NCBI GenBank assembly: GCA_937959275.1
Contig: CALGLU010000005.1
Span: 1 to 64,000 of the forward strand
Length of the DNA stretch: 64,000 nucleotides
Origin: an uncultured Saprospiraceae bacterium
Lineage (GTDB): Bacteria > Bacteroidota > Bacteroidia > Chitinophagales > Saprospiraceae
Reading direction: 5' to 3'
In this document: positions 27,344-36,696 of the stretch, piece by piece
Numbering within the stretch: position 1 is the stretch's first letter
How the letters are laid out: every line of letters begins with the position of its first letter
Notes under the pieces: model-generated
The model's database searches: none
What the model was told of the DNA's origin: nothing
Seen by the model: the letters and a program-made list of their open reading frames with translations, nothing else
Translations under genes and position numbers: made by a program

Positions 27344-28420
27344 ATGAAAGTTAAAGAAAAAAAAGATTACAAAGGCAGACAGATTCTTATCGGTATCGAC
27401 GTTCACAAAAATTCATGGGAAGCTAGGTTTGCCCTTGATGCTGTTAACATGAAGAAGGTTCGTTTTGAGAAGCCTTTTGTGAAAAACTTAGTTAACTATG
27501 CTAAAAAAACGTATCCAAATGCACAATTCACTTGTGCCTATGAAGCTGGATTCAGTGGTTTTTGGGCGAAAAGGGAGTTAGAGAAATGTGGATTTGAAAC
27601 CTTAGTTGTCAACCCATCGGATATACCCACGTCAGGAAAAGATCGGGTATTTAAAACAGATAAAAGAGATGCTAGAAAAATAGTAGCTGGTCTAAGAAGT
27701 GGTGAACTTGAAGGAATTCATTGCCCTACTGCCATAGAAGAAAGGGATCGGTCCTTAATACGAGCAAGGCGACAAGTGGCTAAAGTAGAGAGACAGAGCA
27801 AAAACAGGATTAAAAGTGCGCTTCATTTTTTAGGTATCGATATACCACAAGAAATGATAGGAGCTAAGTCAAGTGTAAAGTGGACTAAACGATTCATCGA
27901 ATGGTTAAAGGAAATTGAGGAACAAGAAAATCTAAGTTCACTAAAACACCAATTATCGATTTTAGAAGTGATTAAAAAAGAACATGCCTCGATATTAAAG
28001 AGTTTACGCCAATTATTAAGAGAGGAAAGACATGTAACGGTATGCAAAACTTTAGAAACCACACCAGGTGTAGGACCATTAACAAGTATTAAATTAAAGC
28101 TAGAATTGATAACGATGGATAGGTTTTCTAACACAGACAAACTTTTGGCCTACATCGGTTTTGTACCAACAACCAATCAGTCAGGAGAATCACAACGGGT
28201 CGGAAAGATGACTAATCGAGGAAGGTCTGAGTTAAGAAAAACGTTAATCGAAACAGCGTGGATAGCCATTAGGCATGACCCTGAATTAGCCGTACAATAT
28301 GAGGAATGGAAAAAGCAAAAATCAGCAAATAAAGCAATAGTAAAAATAGCAGTCAAACTAGTCAGGCGAATTAGACACATATGGATTCATAATGAGCCAT
28401 ATAGGATTGCTGAAGTATAA
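27344..28420 (+). CDS. IS110-family transposase (DEDD type)
   Basis: A 358-residue recombinase with both family domains. The N-terminal RuvC-like DEDD part has D19 (IGIDVHKNS), E67 (AYEAGF), and D106 and D109 (KTDKRDARK). The C-terminal Tnp20 part has TPGVGPLTSIKLKLEL (239-254) and AYIGFVPTTNQSGESQRVGKMTNRG, where S280 fits the catalytic serine position of IS621-like enzymes. Length and residues look intact, so the element may be active. It inserted between an oxidoreductase gene and a GMC gene remnant. RNA-guided recombination is known for family members; guidance here is inferred. Confidence 0.93.
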   Translation: MKVKEKKDYKGRQILIGIDVHKNSWEARFALDAVNMKKVRFEKPFVKNLVNYAKKTYPNAQFTCAYEAGFSGFWAKRELEKCGFETLVVNPSDIPTSGKDRVFKTDKRDARKIVAGLRSGELEGIHCPTAIEERDRSLIRARRQVAKVERQSKNRIKSALHFLGIDIPQEMIGAKSSVKWTKRFIEWLKEIEEQENLSSLKHQLSILEVIKKEHASILKSLRQLLREERHVTVCKTLETTPGVGPLTSIKLKLELITMDRFSNTDKLLAYIGFVPTTNQSGESQRVGKMTNRGRSELRKTLIETAWIAIRHDPELAVQYEEWKKQKSANKAIVKIAVKLVRRIRHIWIHNEPYRIAEV

Positions 28421-28445
28421 AATAGAAGAGTTGATTTGATCAAAG

Positions 28446-28550
28446 TTATACCATGTGGACTGCTTGGCCTGCCTACAGCTATTCATTATGTTAATAATGA
28501 AGAGACTGAATCCGGTAGATTTCAGCCACATTTAATTTTGGTATGATAAA
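28446..28550 (+). ncRNA. Candidate guide RNA (bridge/seek-type) at the IS right end
   Basis: Begins 26 bases after the transposase stop. Nested pairs: ATACC (28448-28452) with GGTAT (28540-28544); ATGTGG (28453-28458) with CCACAT (28526-28531); CTG (28460-28462) with CAG (28523-28525), leaving one bulge; CTAC (28473-28476) with GTAG (28515-28518); and a perfect 8-bp hairpin TTCATTAT/ATAATGAA (28482-28501, GTTA loop). Such a compact fold in the 3' flank fits IS1111-type seekRNA. No expression evidence is available. Confidence 0.5.
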
Positions 28551-28641
28551 ATATTACAGCTAAAAACAAGAGAAATCTGATTTAGACTGATCATAGAAGG
28601 CTCAACTAAATTAAATCAACTTCAAAAGATAGGCACTTCAA

Positions 28642-28682
28642 AAATTCTTCTTTCTCACTTAGGGTGAGAGAAAGAAGAATTT
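28642..28682. repeat. 17-bp imperfect hairpin downstream of the IS
   Basis: A stem of 17 bp runs from AAATTCTTCTTTCTCAC (28642-28658) to GTGAG (28664-28668), AG bulge, and AAAGAAGAATTT (28671-28682). Shortly after it, GCTAA/TTAGC (28688-28705) followed by a T-run to 28718 resembles a terminator. Function unknown; it could be a remnant palindromic element. Confidence 0.45.
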
Positions 28683-28783
28683 CTTACGCTAAGATTCTCT
28701 TTAGCCTTTAGTTTTTTTTGCCTGGTTGGGGAAAAAATATTGTTTTTACTTGGATTGCAACATAGAAGGAAGGCTCGATTCAC

Positions 28784-28951
28784 ATGCATAAGACTGCTGC
28801 TTGTAAAAATATTCAACAGCACAACAGCAAACGAGCACCAGGTTTAGATAAGCATGTGGTGGGCGGCGCACGCATCGGGAATGACAAAAAGACATCTATT
28901 GTTGACAAGTGGTGTCGTTTACACGACTATCAAAATGTATTTGCACGTTAA
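28784..28951 (+). pseudogene. Remnant of a GMC-type oxidoreductase (C-terminal fragment)
   Basis: A 55-codon frame reads AACKNIQQHNSKRAPGLDKHVVGGARIGND followed by KKTSIVDKWCRLHDYQNVFA. This matches the C-terminal active-site region of glucose-methanol-choline oxidoreductases (pattern H-x-x-GG-x-R-x-G-x-D, then S-V-x-D, then HD-x-x-N-L-F). The 500 or so preceding residues and the last part after NVFA are absent: an in-frame stop lies seven codons before the ATG and the frame ends at 28951. It is therefore a decayed gene, probably lost with nearby rearrangement. It indicates that a GMC oxidoreductase once sat next to the glycan block. Confidence 0.7.
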
Positions 28952-29291
28952 AAACAGGATCGAATAGATTGAAGTATAAACCATATCACACGAATTAGCT
29001 TAGTACAGCTTTGTTCTTACTCTTCATTTCACCAGATTCTACTCGTAAGAATTTCATAATTCCTATTCAATATGAATACGAAATCCAACTCTTAATTGCG
29101 AATAGCAGCTAGAGACACAGATATAACAATGTCTCTAACCTTACCTTTTGACCAGATTTAGATGTATTTCAGTGGACTGCACATGATATAGACAAGAACA
29201 AACAGTCCTACAGTTGTCATTAATAGTATATTTATATAGATTAACTGCGCTTTCTGACTTTCATGTTTATCAAAATTCGGAATTCTAATCC
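28952..29291. other. Non-coding upstream region of the sensor kinase gene
   Basis: No convincing reading frame, repeat or consensus promoter seen. It presumably carries the promoter of the histidine kinase gene. Confidence 0.3.
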
Positions 29292-31682
29292 ATGTTGCAT
29301 CGTATTGTATTCATATGCTATCTTATTGGGCTTGCAAATGCAAATGTATATGCTTCGTATCATGTCGATGATACTGAGACTGTTTCTTTTAAGGATGTAT
29401 ATGAGTATTCAAAATTTAAAATTGACACAGCTTCAATCATATTAGAAAGCAAAAAAGAGTTCATCGATTTTAGTGAATTGACCAATGAAACTGCGTTTGA
29501 ATATTTCCTAGCAAAAGCAGATATACCCTTTCGTAAAAGCAACTACAAAGTCCTCAATGATGTACTAGCATCAGCTATCGATTTTTTTCAAGCCAGTGAA
29601 AATGAAGTCCAGAAAATCAGGTACAAGTTTTACACCTATTTCATTGATGAATCTACTAAAATTGGAAGTAGAAGGATTGAATTAAAAGACATTGCGATTC
29701 ATGCTGATTCATTAAAAGAATCAGAACTTTGGATTGAGATACAATTGTTAATTTACGAAATATATGAAAATGAGGGCAATAAAAAGGCAGCGACAGATCT
29801 ACTCTATCAATGTATAGATAAGGCAGATGAAAATGCACTTTTATTCACAAAAGGAACACTGTTCCAATTTTTAGCAACACAATTTGTACTGGAATCAAAG
29901 TATGTAAAAGCTGATTCTATTTTTTCAGAGGCGGTAAAAATTTTTGAGGATCTAAACTATAAACATGGGGTTGCAGCCATCTTCAATAATAAAGGAATGC
30001 TATATGAAGCTAAGGGTCTTTATAATAAATCAATTCGAAATTTCTATCAATCTATTCCTATACTTGAAAAACTGAATGATCAAACAACACTCGCCTATGT
30101 CAATAATAATATTGGTTTAGTTTATGAAAGGCAAAAAGACTATACCAGATCATTAAAATACTTTCACACTTCACTAAAAAAACTTCTTGAAATTGGAGAT
30201 TTAAAATTAGCATCGTATGTCAATAATAACATTGGAGTAGCTCATTTAAATTTAGCAGAATATGATAAGGCTGAAGAATATTTACTTAAAAGTATCGAGG
30301 AAAAAGAGAAACTAAATGAAAACCGTACACTCATATATGCTTATAACAAATTAGGCATATTGTATATAAAACTTAGTAAATACAATGAAGCAAAAAAGGT
30401 GCTACAAAAAGCATTTGCACTAACGAAAAAAATACATATGTCACCATACGAGTCGGAAACATTGCTAGCTCTTTCTATGGTACATTTTCAACAAGGCCAA
30501 CTAATCAAATCAGAGAAATATGCACAAGAATCGCTAGATCTTTCTACCGAGAACGAAAATTTGAGTATCCAATTAAAAGCAACACTACAATTAGCAGAAA
30601 TCACTGGAAAGCTCAATGATTACCGTAGATCCTGCTTTTATTTTAAAGATGCTTCTGTCCTAAAGGACAGTCTATATAACGTAGAAAAAATTAAAGAAAT
30701 AGAAAATTTAATATTCCAATATGAAACAAATAAAAAACGTCTTCAACAAGAACTAAATTTACAAAAATTAAAGACTGATAATATACAGAAAGATGCCATC
30801 ATTTATTCCAACAAAAAATCGTTATTATTATCAGGATTACTTCTTTTATTATCACTGATCACCATAGGTCTCGGATTGAAAAACAGCATTCAAAAACGAA
30901 AAACCTATGCTGAATTATCAAGAGTCAATGGTTTACTGACAGAGAACAATGATAAGTTAAAACATAAACAAGAGGTATTAGAAGACATCAATAATAATCT
31001 CATTAATTTTGCTGGCACGGCAGCGCATGATTTAAAATCTCCGCTAAGAACAATAAGCTCGCTAAACGGACTGCTTGCCCAAAAATATAAGGAGGTGATA
31101 CAACCAAAAGACCAAAAGATACTCGACCTTATCAAAGGAAATATTGTCTCATTAAATAAAATGATAGAGGATTTACTCGTATTTTCAAAGATTGATCAAG
31201 ACTTACCTGCTCCAACTCGAATTGATTTAAAAGAAATAGTAGACTCTGTAAAGTCTCTTTTGAAATCTCAAATAGATGACAAAAATGGACAAATCATCCT
31301 TCACGGTTCAGCATTTGTTCTTGGACATCATGCAATATTAGTCGTCCTATTTCAAAATATCATTCAGAATGCATTGAAGTTTTCAGCAGAAAATAGAAAT
31401 CCAGTAATAGAGATCACATTTACATCAACAGATAAAAATAAAATTGAAGTTTCGATTTCTGATAATGGTATAGGAATACAAAAATCAATACTAAATACCA
31501 TTTTTAAAGGCTTTAAAAAAGGACATTTACAGTCTGAATACGAAGGTTTTGGAATTGGACTTGCCACTTGTAAAAAAATTGTCCAGCATTACAAAGGAGA
31601 AATCAAGGCGGAATCAGAAGTCGGAAAAGGCACAAATATTAATTTTAGTCTTCCTTTGTATGACGAGGTACAGAATCATTGA
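29292..31682 (+). CDS. TPR-sensor histidine kinase
   Basis: A 796-residue membrane sensor. An N-terminal signal (about 1-22, FICYLIGLANANVYA) leads into a periplasmic region of tetratricopeptide repeats (about 150-430; YVNNNIGLVYERQKDYTRSLKYFHTSL). A coiled coil and one membrane helix (about 510-530) follow, then HisKA with the phospho-accepting H579 in TAAHDLKSPLR, and the HATPase domain with N-box QNALKFS, ISDNGIGI and GFGIGLATCKKIV. There is no receiver domain, and no response regulator gene is adjacent, so its partner is elsewhere. The layout is common in Bacteroidota; the signal is unknown. Confidence 0.9.
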   Translation: MLHRIVFICYLIGLANANVYASYHVDDTETVSFKDVYEYSKFKIDTASIILESKKEFIDFSELTNETAFEYFLAKADIPFRKSNYKVLNDVLASAIDFFQASENEVQKIRYKFYTYFIDESTKIGSRRIELKDIAIHADSLKESELWIEIQLLIYEIYENEGNKKAATDLLYQCIDKADENALLFTKGTLFQFLATQFVLESKYVKADSIFSEAVKIFEDLNYKHGVAAIFNNKGMLYEAKGLYNKSIRNFYQSIPILEKLNDQTTLAYVNNNIGLVYERQKDYTRSLKYFHTSLKKLLEIGDLKLASYVNNNIGVAHLNLAEYDKAEEYLLKSIEEKEKLNENRTLIYAYNKLGILYIKLSKYNEAKKVLQKAFALTKKIHMSPYESETLLALSMVHFQQGQLIKSEKYAQESLDLSTENENLSIQLKATLQLAEITGKLNDYRRSCFYFKDASVLKDSLYNVEKIKEIENLIFQYETNKKRLQQELNLQKLKTDNIQKDAIIYSNKKSLLLSGLLLLLSLITIGLGLKNSIQKRKTYAELSRVNGLLTENNDKLKHKQEVLEDINNNLINFAGTAAHDLKSPLRTISSLNGLLAQKYKEVIQPKDQKILDLIKGNIVSLNKMIEDLLVFSKIDQDLPAPTRIDLKEIVDSVKSLLKSQIDDKNGQIILHGSAFVLGHHAILVVLFQNIIQNALKFSAENRNPVIEITFTSTDKNKIEVSISDNGIGIQKSILNTIFKGFKKGHLQSEYEGFGIGLATCKKIVQHYKGEIKAESEVGKGTNINFSLPLYDEVQNH

Positions 31683-31999
31683 TGGTAGATTGACATAACA
31701 TTTTCAAAAATGAGCTTTCAGATGGCAGTATTTATTTCCTTGAAAATGGCTAAGTCTTAAAATCATGTAAAACAACTGAATAATCTTTGTCAACTTCCTA
31801 AGCTTAAAAATACTGCCATTATCTCCCAATTGATTCTAAAATCTTTACGATGCCTAAATGGGTAAATAATTCACATCTGAAATAATACTTATATTTAAAA
31901 TACTATATATCAACTATTTAAGTTAACTTTTACTCAATGTATTAAATATAATGCTCCAATAAATAAGCATATGTATATCAAATTAATAAAAGAAATCAC
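31683..31999. other. Intergenic region before leuC with a 12-bp inverted pair
   Basis: Contains ATGGCAGTATTT at 31722-31733 and its complement AAATACTGCCAT at 31808-31819, about 74 bases apart. It may be a small palindromic element or an RNA fold after the sensor gene. No reading frame of interest. Confidence 0.4.
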
Positions 32000-32032
32000 T
32001 TTGGAAATATTAAGGGTGGTGAATTATATTTG
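32000..32032 (+). promoter_or_regulatory. Bacteroidota-type promoter of leuCD-leuA
   Basis: TTTG at 32000-32003 and TATATTTG (TAnnTTTG) at 32025-32032 are separated by 21 bases, a good match to the Bacteroidota sigma-factor consensus. Transcription would start near 32040, leaving a leader of about 55 bases before leuC. No leader peptide or T-box seen. Confidence 0.6.
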
Positions 32033-32094
32033 TCTCTTTTATTGGTAAGAATTACGCAAGTTCAAAATTAAGTTTAAGTATACAAGAAATAGAT

Positions 32095-33498
32095 ATGACA
32101 AAAGCGCTAACATTATTCGATAAGGTGTGGGATTCTCATGTGGTGAGACGAATCGAAGATGGGCCAGATATTTTATTTATCGACAGGCATTTCATTCACG
32201 AGGTGACTAGCCCAGTGGCATTCCTTAACATGGATAAACGAGGCATGAGTGTTATTTATCCAGAACGCACCTTTGCGACAGCTGATCATAATACACCAAC
32301 CATTGATCAACATTTGCCGGTGAAAGATCCTCTTTCAGCTATGCAATTGCAAGCACTAGAATCCAATTCTGCAAAAAATGGGATTTCACATTGGGGATTG
32401 GGACATAAGAAAAACGGTATCGTACATGTTGTCGGTCCGGAAAATGGTATCACACTTCCTTCCATGACAATCGTCTGTGGTGATTCGCATACATCTACAC
32501 ATGGTGCTTTTGGTGCGATTGCTTTTGGTATCGGCACATCAGAAGTCGAGATGGTATTGGCCTCTCAGTGCATCATGCAGACAAAGCCAAAAAAGATGAG
32601 GATTGAGATTAATGGTCAACTCTCCGAGTCTGTCGTTCCGAAAGATGTAATACTGTATGTCATTTCAAAAATATCTGCAAGTGGCGGTACTGGTCACTTT
32701 GTAGAATATGCAGGCGAAGTCTTTGAGAATATGTCAATGGAAGGTCGAATGACGGTCTGTAATATGAGCATTGAGATGGGAGCAAGAGGTGGCATCATTG
32801 CGCCAGATAATAAAGCGATCGAATATTTAAAGGGAAGAGAGTATGCACCAAAAGGTGAGGCTTGGGATAAACTAGAAACATATTGGGCAACACTTCGTAC
32901 TGATGAAGGAGCCGAGTATGACATTGTACACACATTTGATGCGGCGGATATCGAACCAATGATTACATATGGGACAAATCCTGGCTTAGGTATTGGGATA
33001 TCTAAAGCGATTCCATCTCCTACAGATGTCATGGATGGGCAAGCATCGTATGAGAAGTCCCTTGTCTATATGGGATTCAATGTCGGTGAGCAAATGGTCG
33101 GTAAACATGTAGACTATGTCTTCATGGGCAGCTGCACCAATGGCAGAATCGAAGACTTTAGACAATTCGCAAAAGTCGTCAAAGGAAAACAGAAAGCAGA
33201 TAATGTCACTGCTTGGCTCGTACCTGGCTCACAAAAAGTAGAAGCCAAAATTCGAGAAGAAGGCATTTTGGATATTTTGACAGAAGCTGGCTTTAAGCTT
33301 CGCCAACCTGGCTGCTCTGCGTGTCTCGCGATGAACGATGATAAAGTACCAGCGGGTAAATATGCGGTCAGTACATCCAATAGAAATTTTGAAGGTAGAC
33401 AAGGTCCAGGTGCGCGGACCATGCTTGCCAGCCCATTGGTTGCAGCCGCGGCGGCAGTAACTGGAGTCGTCACAGACCCTAGAGAATTAATAAACTAA
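32095..33498 (+). CDS. leuC: 3-isopropylmalate dehydratase large subunit
   Basis: A 467-residue aconitase-family subunit, normal length. It holds the Fe-S cluster cysteines: C in [15 protein letters not shown] is not a ligand but marks the family; the ligands are in [14 protein letters not shown] and GCSACLAMN. The N-terminus [16 protein letters not shown] is typical of LeuC. With LeuD it isomerises 2-isopropylmalate to 3-isopropylmalate in leucine synthesis; some relatives also act on citramalate. It opens the operon after the promoter at 32000, followed 12 bases later by leuD. Confidence 0.97.
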   Translation: MTKALTLFDKVWDSHVVRRIEDGPDILFIDRHFIHEVTSPVAFLNMDKRGMSVIYPERTFATADHNTPTIDQHLPVKDPLSAMQLQALESNSAKNGISHWGLGHKKNGIVHVVGPENGITLPSMTIVCGDSHTSTHGAFGAIAFGIGTSEVEMVLASQCIMQTKPKKMRIEINGQLSESVVPKDVILYVISKISASGGTGHFVEYAGEVFENMSMEGRMTVCNMSIEMGARGGIIAPDNKAIEYLKGREYAPKGEAWDKLETYWATLRTDEGAEYDIVHTFDAADIEPMITYGTNPGLGIGISKAIPSPTDVMDGQASYEKSLVYMGFNVGEQMVGKHVDYVFMGSCTNGRIEDFRQFAKVVKGKQKADNVTAWLVPGSQKVEAKIREEGILDILTEAGFKLRQPGCSACLAMNDDKVPAGKYAVSTSNRNFEGRQGPGARTMLASPLVAAAAAVTGVVTDPRELIN

Positions 33499-33510
33499 GA
33501 AAACGAAAAC

Positions 33511-34107
33511 ATGGCTTACGATAAATTTGACATACTCACAAGCTCAGTAGTACCGATGCCAATAGAAAATGTTGACACGGATCAGATCATCCCGGCTCGC
33601 TTCCTCAAAGCTGTTGAGCGCAAGGGTTTTGGTGACAATTTATTTAGAGATTGGAGATACAATTCTGATGATTCACCAAAGGAGGATTTTGTTTTAAACA
33701 ATCCTGTATACTCAGGTAAGATATTAGCCGGAGGTAAAAACTTTGGCTGTGGATCGAGTCGAGAGCACGCTGCCTGGGCGGTCTACGATTATGGATTTCG
33801 ATGTGTCGTCAGTAGTTTCTTCGCTGATATTTTCAGCAATAACTGTTTGAATATTGGCGTACTCCCGGTTACCGTATCACCAGAGTTCTTAGATCACCTC
33901 TACACAGAAATCGAAAAAGATCCAGCAACGCAAGTAGAAGTCAATCTGAATACTCAAAAGATCACGATGCTAAGCTCAGGATTACAAGAAACATTCGCAA
34001 TAAACACTTACAAGAAAAATAACTTACTGAATGGCTATGATGATATCGACTATCTAATGGCAATGAAAGATGAGATAGAAGAGTTTGCTACAACTCGACC
34101 ATTCTAA
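33511..34107 (+). CDS. leuD: 3-isopropylmalate dehydratase small subunit
   Basis: A 198-residue swivel-domain subunit of the isomerase. Family marks are PIENVDTDQIIPARFLK (about 18-34) and NFGCGSSREHAAWAVYDYGF (about 70-89). It completes the active site with LeuC. The gene sits 12 bases after leuC and 5 before the LeuA-like gene, so they are one transcript. Length is normal for the family. Confidence 0.97.
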   Translation: MAYDKFDILTSSVVPMPIENVDTDQIIPARFLKAVERKGFGDNLFRDWRYNSDDSPKEDFVLNNPVYSGKILAGGKNFGCGSSREHAAWAVYDYGFRCVVSSFFADIFSNNCLNIGVLPVTVSPEFLDHLYTEIEKDPATQVEVNLNTQKITMLSSGLQETFAINTYKKNNLLNGYDDIDYLMAMKDEIEEFATTRPF

Positions 34108-34112
34108 ACACT

Positions 34113-35627
34113 ATGCCAAGAAAAATAGAAATCATGGACACCACTCTCCGCGATGGAGAACAAACAAGTGGTGTTAGTTTTAAGGCCTCAGAAAAATTAA
34201 CCATTGCCAAGCTGTTGCTCAATGAGGTTAAAGTCGACCGCATAGAAGTGGCCTCAGCTAGGGTCTCATCTGGAGAGCTAGACGCTGTCAAAAAAATAAC
34301 AGAATGGGCTGCGACAGTGGGTAAGCTTGACAAGATCGAAGTCTTGACATTTGTGGATGGCCGCCAATCGATCACATGGATGGAAGCCGCTGGAGCCAAA
34401 GTCATGAACCTGCTGACTAAGGGTTCGATGAACCACCTCACACATCAATTAAAGAAGACGCCAGAAGAGCACATGTCTGATATTCAAGAAGTATTAGATT
34501 ATGCAAAAGAGTCTGGTATCTCTGTCAATGTCTATCTAGAAGATTGGAGTAATGGGATGCGGCATTCTAAAGAGTATGTTTTTCAAATGCTCGATTATTT
34601 GTGCGATAGTTATGTAGATAAGCTCCTGCTGCCAGACACCTTGGGCATTATGACACCAGCAGAATCGTTTGGCTACGTCAAAGAAATTATAGATAAATAT
34701 CCAAGTTGTCATTTTGATTTTCATGCACACAATGATTATGACTTGGGTACAGCGAATGTATTTGAGGCTGTGAGGGCAGGAGTGCATGGTCTACACTTGA
34801 CGGTGAATGGGATGGGTGAACGGGCAGGCAATGCGCCGCTGGCCTCTGCGATTGCTGTGCTACAAGATTATGCGGGTGACATAGAATTTGGAGTGAATGA
34901 AGAATCCTTGTATTCCGTATCAAAGCTGGTTGAGAATATTTCAGGTTTGCGGATACCTGCGAATAAGCCGATCGTAGGATCGAATGTTTTTACTCAGACT
35001 GCTGGTGTACATGCAGATGGAGACAAGAAGAATAATTTATATTTCAGTGATTTGATGCCGGAGCGCTTTGGGAGGACCCGTGAGTACGCTTTGGGCAAGA
35101 CGAGTGGGAAAGCGAATATTGAAAATAATTTGATTGAATTGGGCATCAGTTTGTCAGATGAAGATCTCAAAAAGGTAACTCGCCATATTATCGAGTTAGG
35201 TGATAAAAAGGAGACAGTCACAAAAGAGGATTTGCCTTATATCATTTCGGATGTTTTGAATCAAGGTAGTATAGAGGAGCACGTCAAGGTGATTAAATAT
35301 GTACTCACTCATGCGTCTGACCTTCAACCATCGGCAACAATCAAAATACAAATCGGGGAAGAGATCATCGAGCGCAGCGCGCAGGGAGACGGGCAGTATG
35401 ATGCCTTTATGAATGCGTTAAAGAAAATATATAAGCAAAAAGGACTACAACTCCCTACTCTACTAGATTATAGTGTCCGAATCCCTCCTGGGGGGAAGAC
35501 AGATGCTCTCTGTGAGACATTTATCACTTGGGATCATGGACCTAAAGGCTTAAAAACAAGAGGCTTGGATTCTGATCAGACTGTTTCTGCGATCAAGGCA
35601 ACGCAACGGATGCTTAATATTATTTAG
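34113..35627 (+). CDS. 2-isopropylmalate synthase family protein (LeuA/CimA-like)
   Basis: A 504-residue HMGL-like TIM-barrel enzyme. Metal and acyl-binding motifs are DTTLRDGEQTSGV (9-21), HAHNDYDLG (about 207-215) and NGMGERAGNAPL (about 231-242). A C-terminal LeuA-type regulatory domain (about 385-504) ends the chain. It condenses acetyl-CoA with a 2-oxo acid, either 2-oxoisovalerate (leucine route) or pyruvate (citramalate route to isoleucine). The motif HADGDKKNNLYFSDLMPERFG lies in the stretch that differs between the two, and I cannot decide from sequence alone. Its position after leuCD favours leucine synthesis, with leuB further downstream. Confidence 0.85.
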   Translation: MPRKIEIMDTTLRDGEQTSGVSFKASEKLTIAKLLLNEVKVDRIEVASARVSSGELDAVKKITEWAATVGKLDKIEVLTFVDGRQSITWMEAAGAKVMNLLTKGSMNHLTHQLKKTPEEHMSDIQEVLDYAKESGISVNVYLEDWSNGMRHSKEYVFQMLDYLCDSYVDKLLLPDTLGIMTPAESFGYVKEIIDKYPSCHFDFHAHNDYDLGTANVFEAVRAGVHGLHLTVNGMGERAGNAPLASAIAVLQDYAGDIEFGVNEESLYSVSKLVENISGLRIPANKPIVGSNVFTQTAGVHADGDKKNNLYFSDLMPERFGRTREYALGKTSGKANIENNLIELGISLSDEDLKKVTRHIIELGDKKETVTKEDLPYIISDVLNQGSIEEHVKVIKYVLTHASDLQPSATIKIQIGEEIIERSAQGDGQYDAFMNALKKIYKQKGLQLPTLLDYSVRIPPGGKTDALCETFITWDHGPKGLKTRGLDSDQTVSAIKATQRMLNII

Positions 35628-35743
35628 TCTTTGCTTTATCCAAAATAAACGCTAAGCTATACGCTCTTTCCTGTCTTTTGTCCTTCAACTTATTTTGTAT
35701 AATTTTTAGAAAAAAATCAATACTTAAAATTTGCATTTTTTTT

Positions 35744-36388
35744 ATGGGCTTAATAATTTTGGGCAGAACCAAAATAATTTTACGGTACGTGAAGCGAGTG
35801 CGTAACAAAATCGAGTACAACGAAACGGGAATATTTAAAGTCAATCAGGTTTCAGAACGATACATCTATCAATACTTCCAGGAGCAAACAGGTCCCTTTG
35901 TCAAGTCACTTTACCAATCAGCTTATCAGATTTGCAATGTATATACAGACAAGAACACTGTGCTGTCGGCATACCAAAAACTAAATGGATCTGAAGCAAC
36001 AAATCAAGTATTTCTAGATCACGAAGACAAATATATCCCAATAGAACTACAGCAAATCATCATAGAAAAAACCGAATTTAATGACAAGTTTAATTGTCAC
36101 GGATTCACCTTTCTTGATGCTCAGTTTTGGCTGGAGTTAGATAATAAAACACTACAAACGATCCTCATTGATGATCAGTATCAAGCCTGTCGATTAGAGG
36201 ATTTGGAAGAACATGGTATCAGTTTGTATTTTGATTCAAAACAACAGCTCATACACTCTGCCAGAAAAGTAAATGGACATTTATTGTCAAAATTTGGCAT
36301 TAACCATCTAATGACTAAGGGAGAAGATGACATATTGAACCGATACAAACTGGTTGATCATAAGTATACACAGTATTTCAATCGATAA
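35744..36388 (+). CDS. Cysteine-peptidase-like protein with NCHGFTF motif
   Basis: A 214-residue protein from the first ATG; an upstream TTG at 35678 would add 22 hydrophobic residues and is less likely. The N-terminus has a weak hydrophobic stretch (GLIILG). Two motifs stand out: FNCHGFTFLDAQFW (about 124-137) and HSARKVNGHLLSKFGINH (about 183-200). The pattern N-C-H-G with a later H-S-A and S-K-x-G resembles papain/NlpC-like small domains (DUF7689-type proteins of Bacteroidota). Cysteine and histidine would be the catalytic pair; activity is inferred. It sits alone between the leu genes and the repeat region, so context says little. Confidence 0.55.
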   Translation: MGLIILGRTKIILRYVKRVRNKIEYNETGIFKVNQVSERYIYQYFQEQTGPFVKSLYQSAYQICNVYTDKNTVLSAYQKLNGSEATNQVFLDHEDKYIPIELQQIIIEKTEFNDKFNCHGFTFLDAQFWLELDNKTLQTILIDDQYQACRLEDLEEHGISLYFDSKQQLIHSARKVNGHLLSKFGINHLMTKGEDDILNRYKLVDHKYTQYFNR

Positions 36389-36392
36389 AAAT

Positions 36393-36469
36393 GCAAAGAG
36401 GGCGAGAGCCCTTTTGCTAAAAGTCATATATTAATTCGAGAAAATGATTGAGGAAAAGGGCTCCTGCCC
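36393..36469. repeat. BIME-like palindromic repeat, copy 1 (interrupted)
   Basis: The left REP arm GCAAAGAGGGCGAGAGCCC ends with a small self-pairing GGGC/GCCC and TTTTGC; the right arm is GGGCTCCTGCCC. A 195-bp MITE interrupts the copy right after GGGCTCCTGCCC; the rest (TCTTACCATTAAGTCC) resumes after 36675. The two arms pair with one another across a loop of about 40 bases. Confidence 0.75.
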
Positions 36470-36664
36470 CAATGCCATTTAGTTAGTGGCATAAGAATTA
36501 ATTTAATAACACAGGTTAATCTATTGAAACATTAATTTGTCATGATTTTTACAAAAAATCCAGCCAAATTAGCCTCTTTTAACATAATAATGCAAGGCAC
36601 TTTGTGCCGTGCAACCAATATTTGACACCTATGGTGTCATGATATCCTTAACTAAATGGCATTG
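36470..36664. mobile_element. 195-bp MITE inside a palindromic repeat
   Basis: Terminal inverted repeats of 16 bp: CAATGCCATTTAGTTA (36470-36485) and TAACTAAATGGCATTG (36649-36664). The flanks repeat GGCTCCTGCCC (36459-36469 and 36665-36675), an 11-bp target duplication (9 bp if the repeats are read as 17 bp). No reading frame of use. Inside are two short hairpins, GGCAC/GTGCC (about 36596-36608) and TGACACC/GGTGTCA (36623-36639). It must be mobilised by a transposase elsewhere. Confidence 0.75.
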
Positions 36665-36696
36665 GGCTCCTGCCCTCTTACCATTAAGTCCAATAC

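Larger units (their letters stand above)
27241..28550 (+). mobile_element. IS110-family insertion sequence
   Basis: The element is defined by the transposase at 27344-28420 plus structured non-coding flanks. Left flank: an 8-bp stem at 27241-27261 and a larger hairpin at 27286-27325. Right flank: a nested fold at 28446-28550. IS110-family elements lack long terminal inverted repeats and make no target duplication, so exact ends cannot be set from one copy; the coordinates are those of the outermost structures. Confidence 0.6.
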
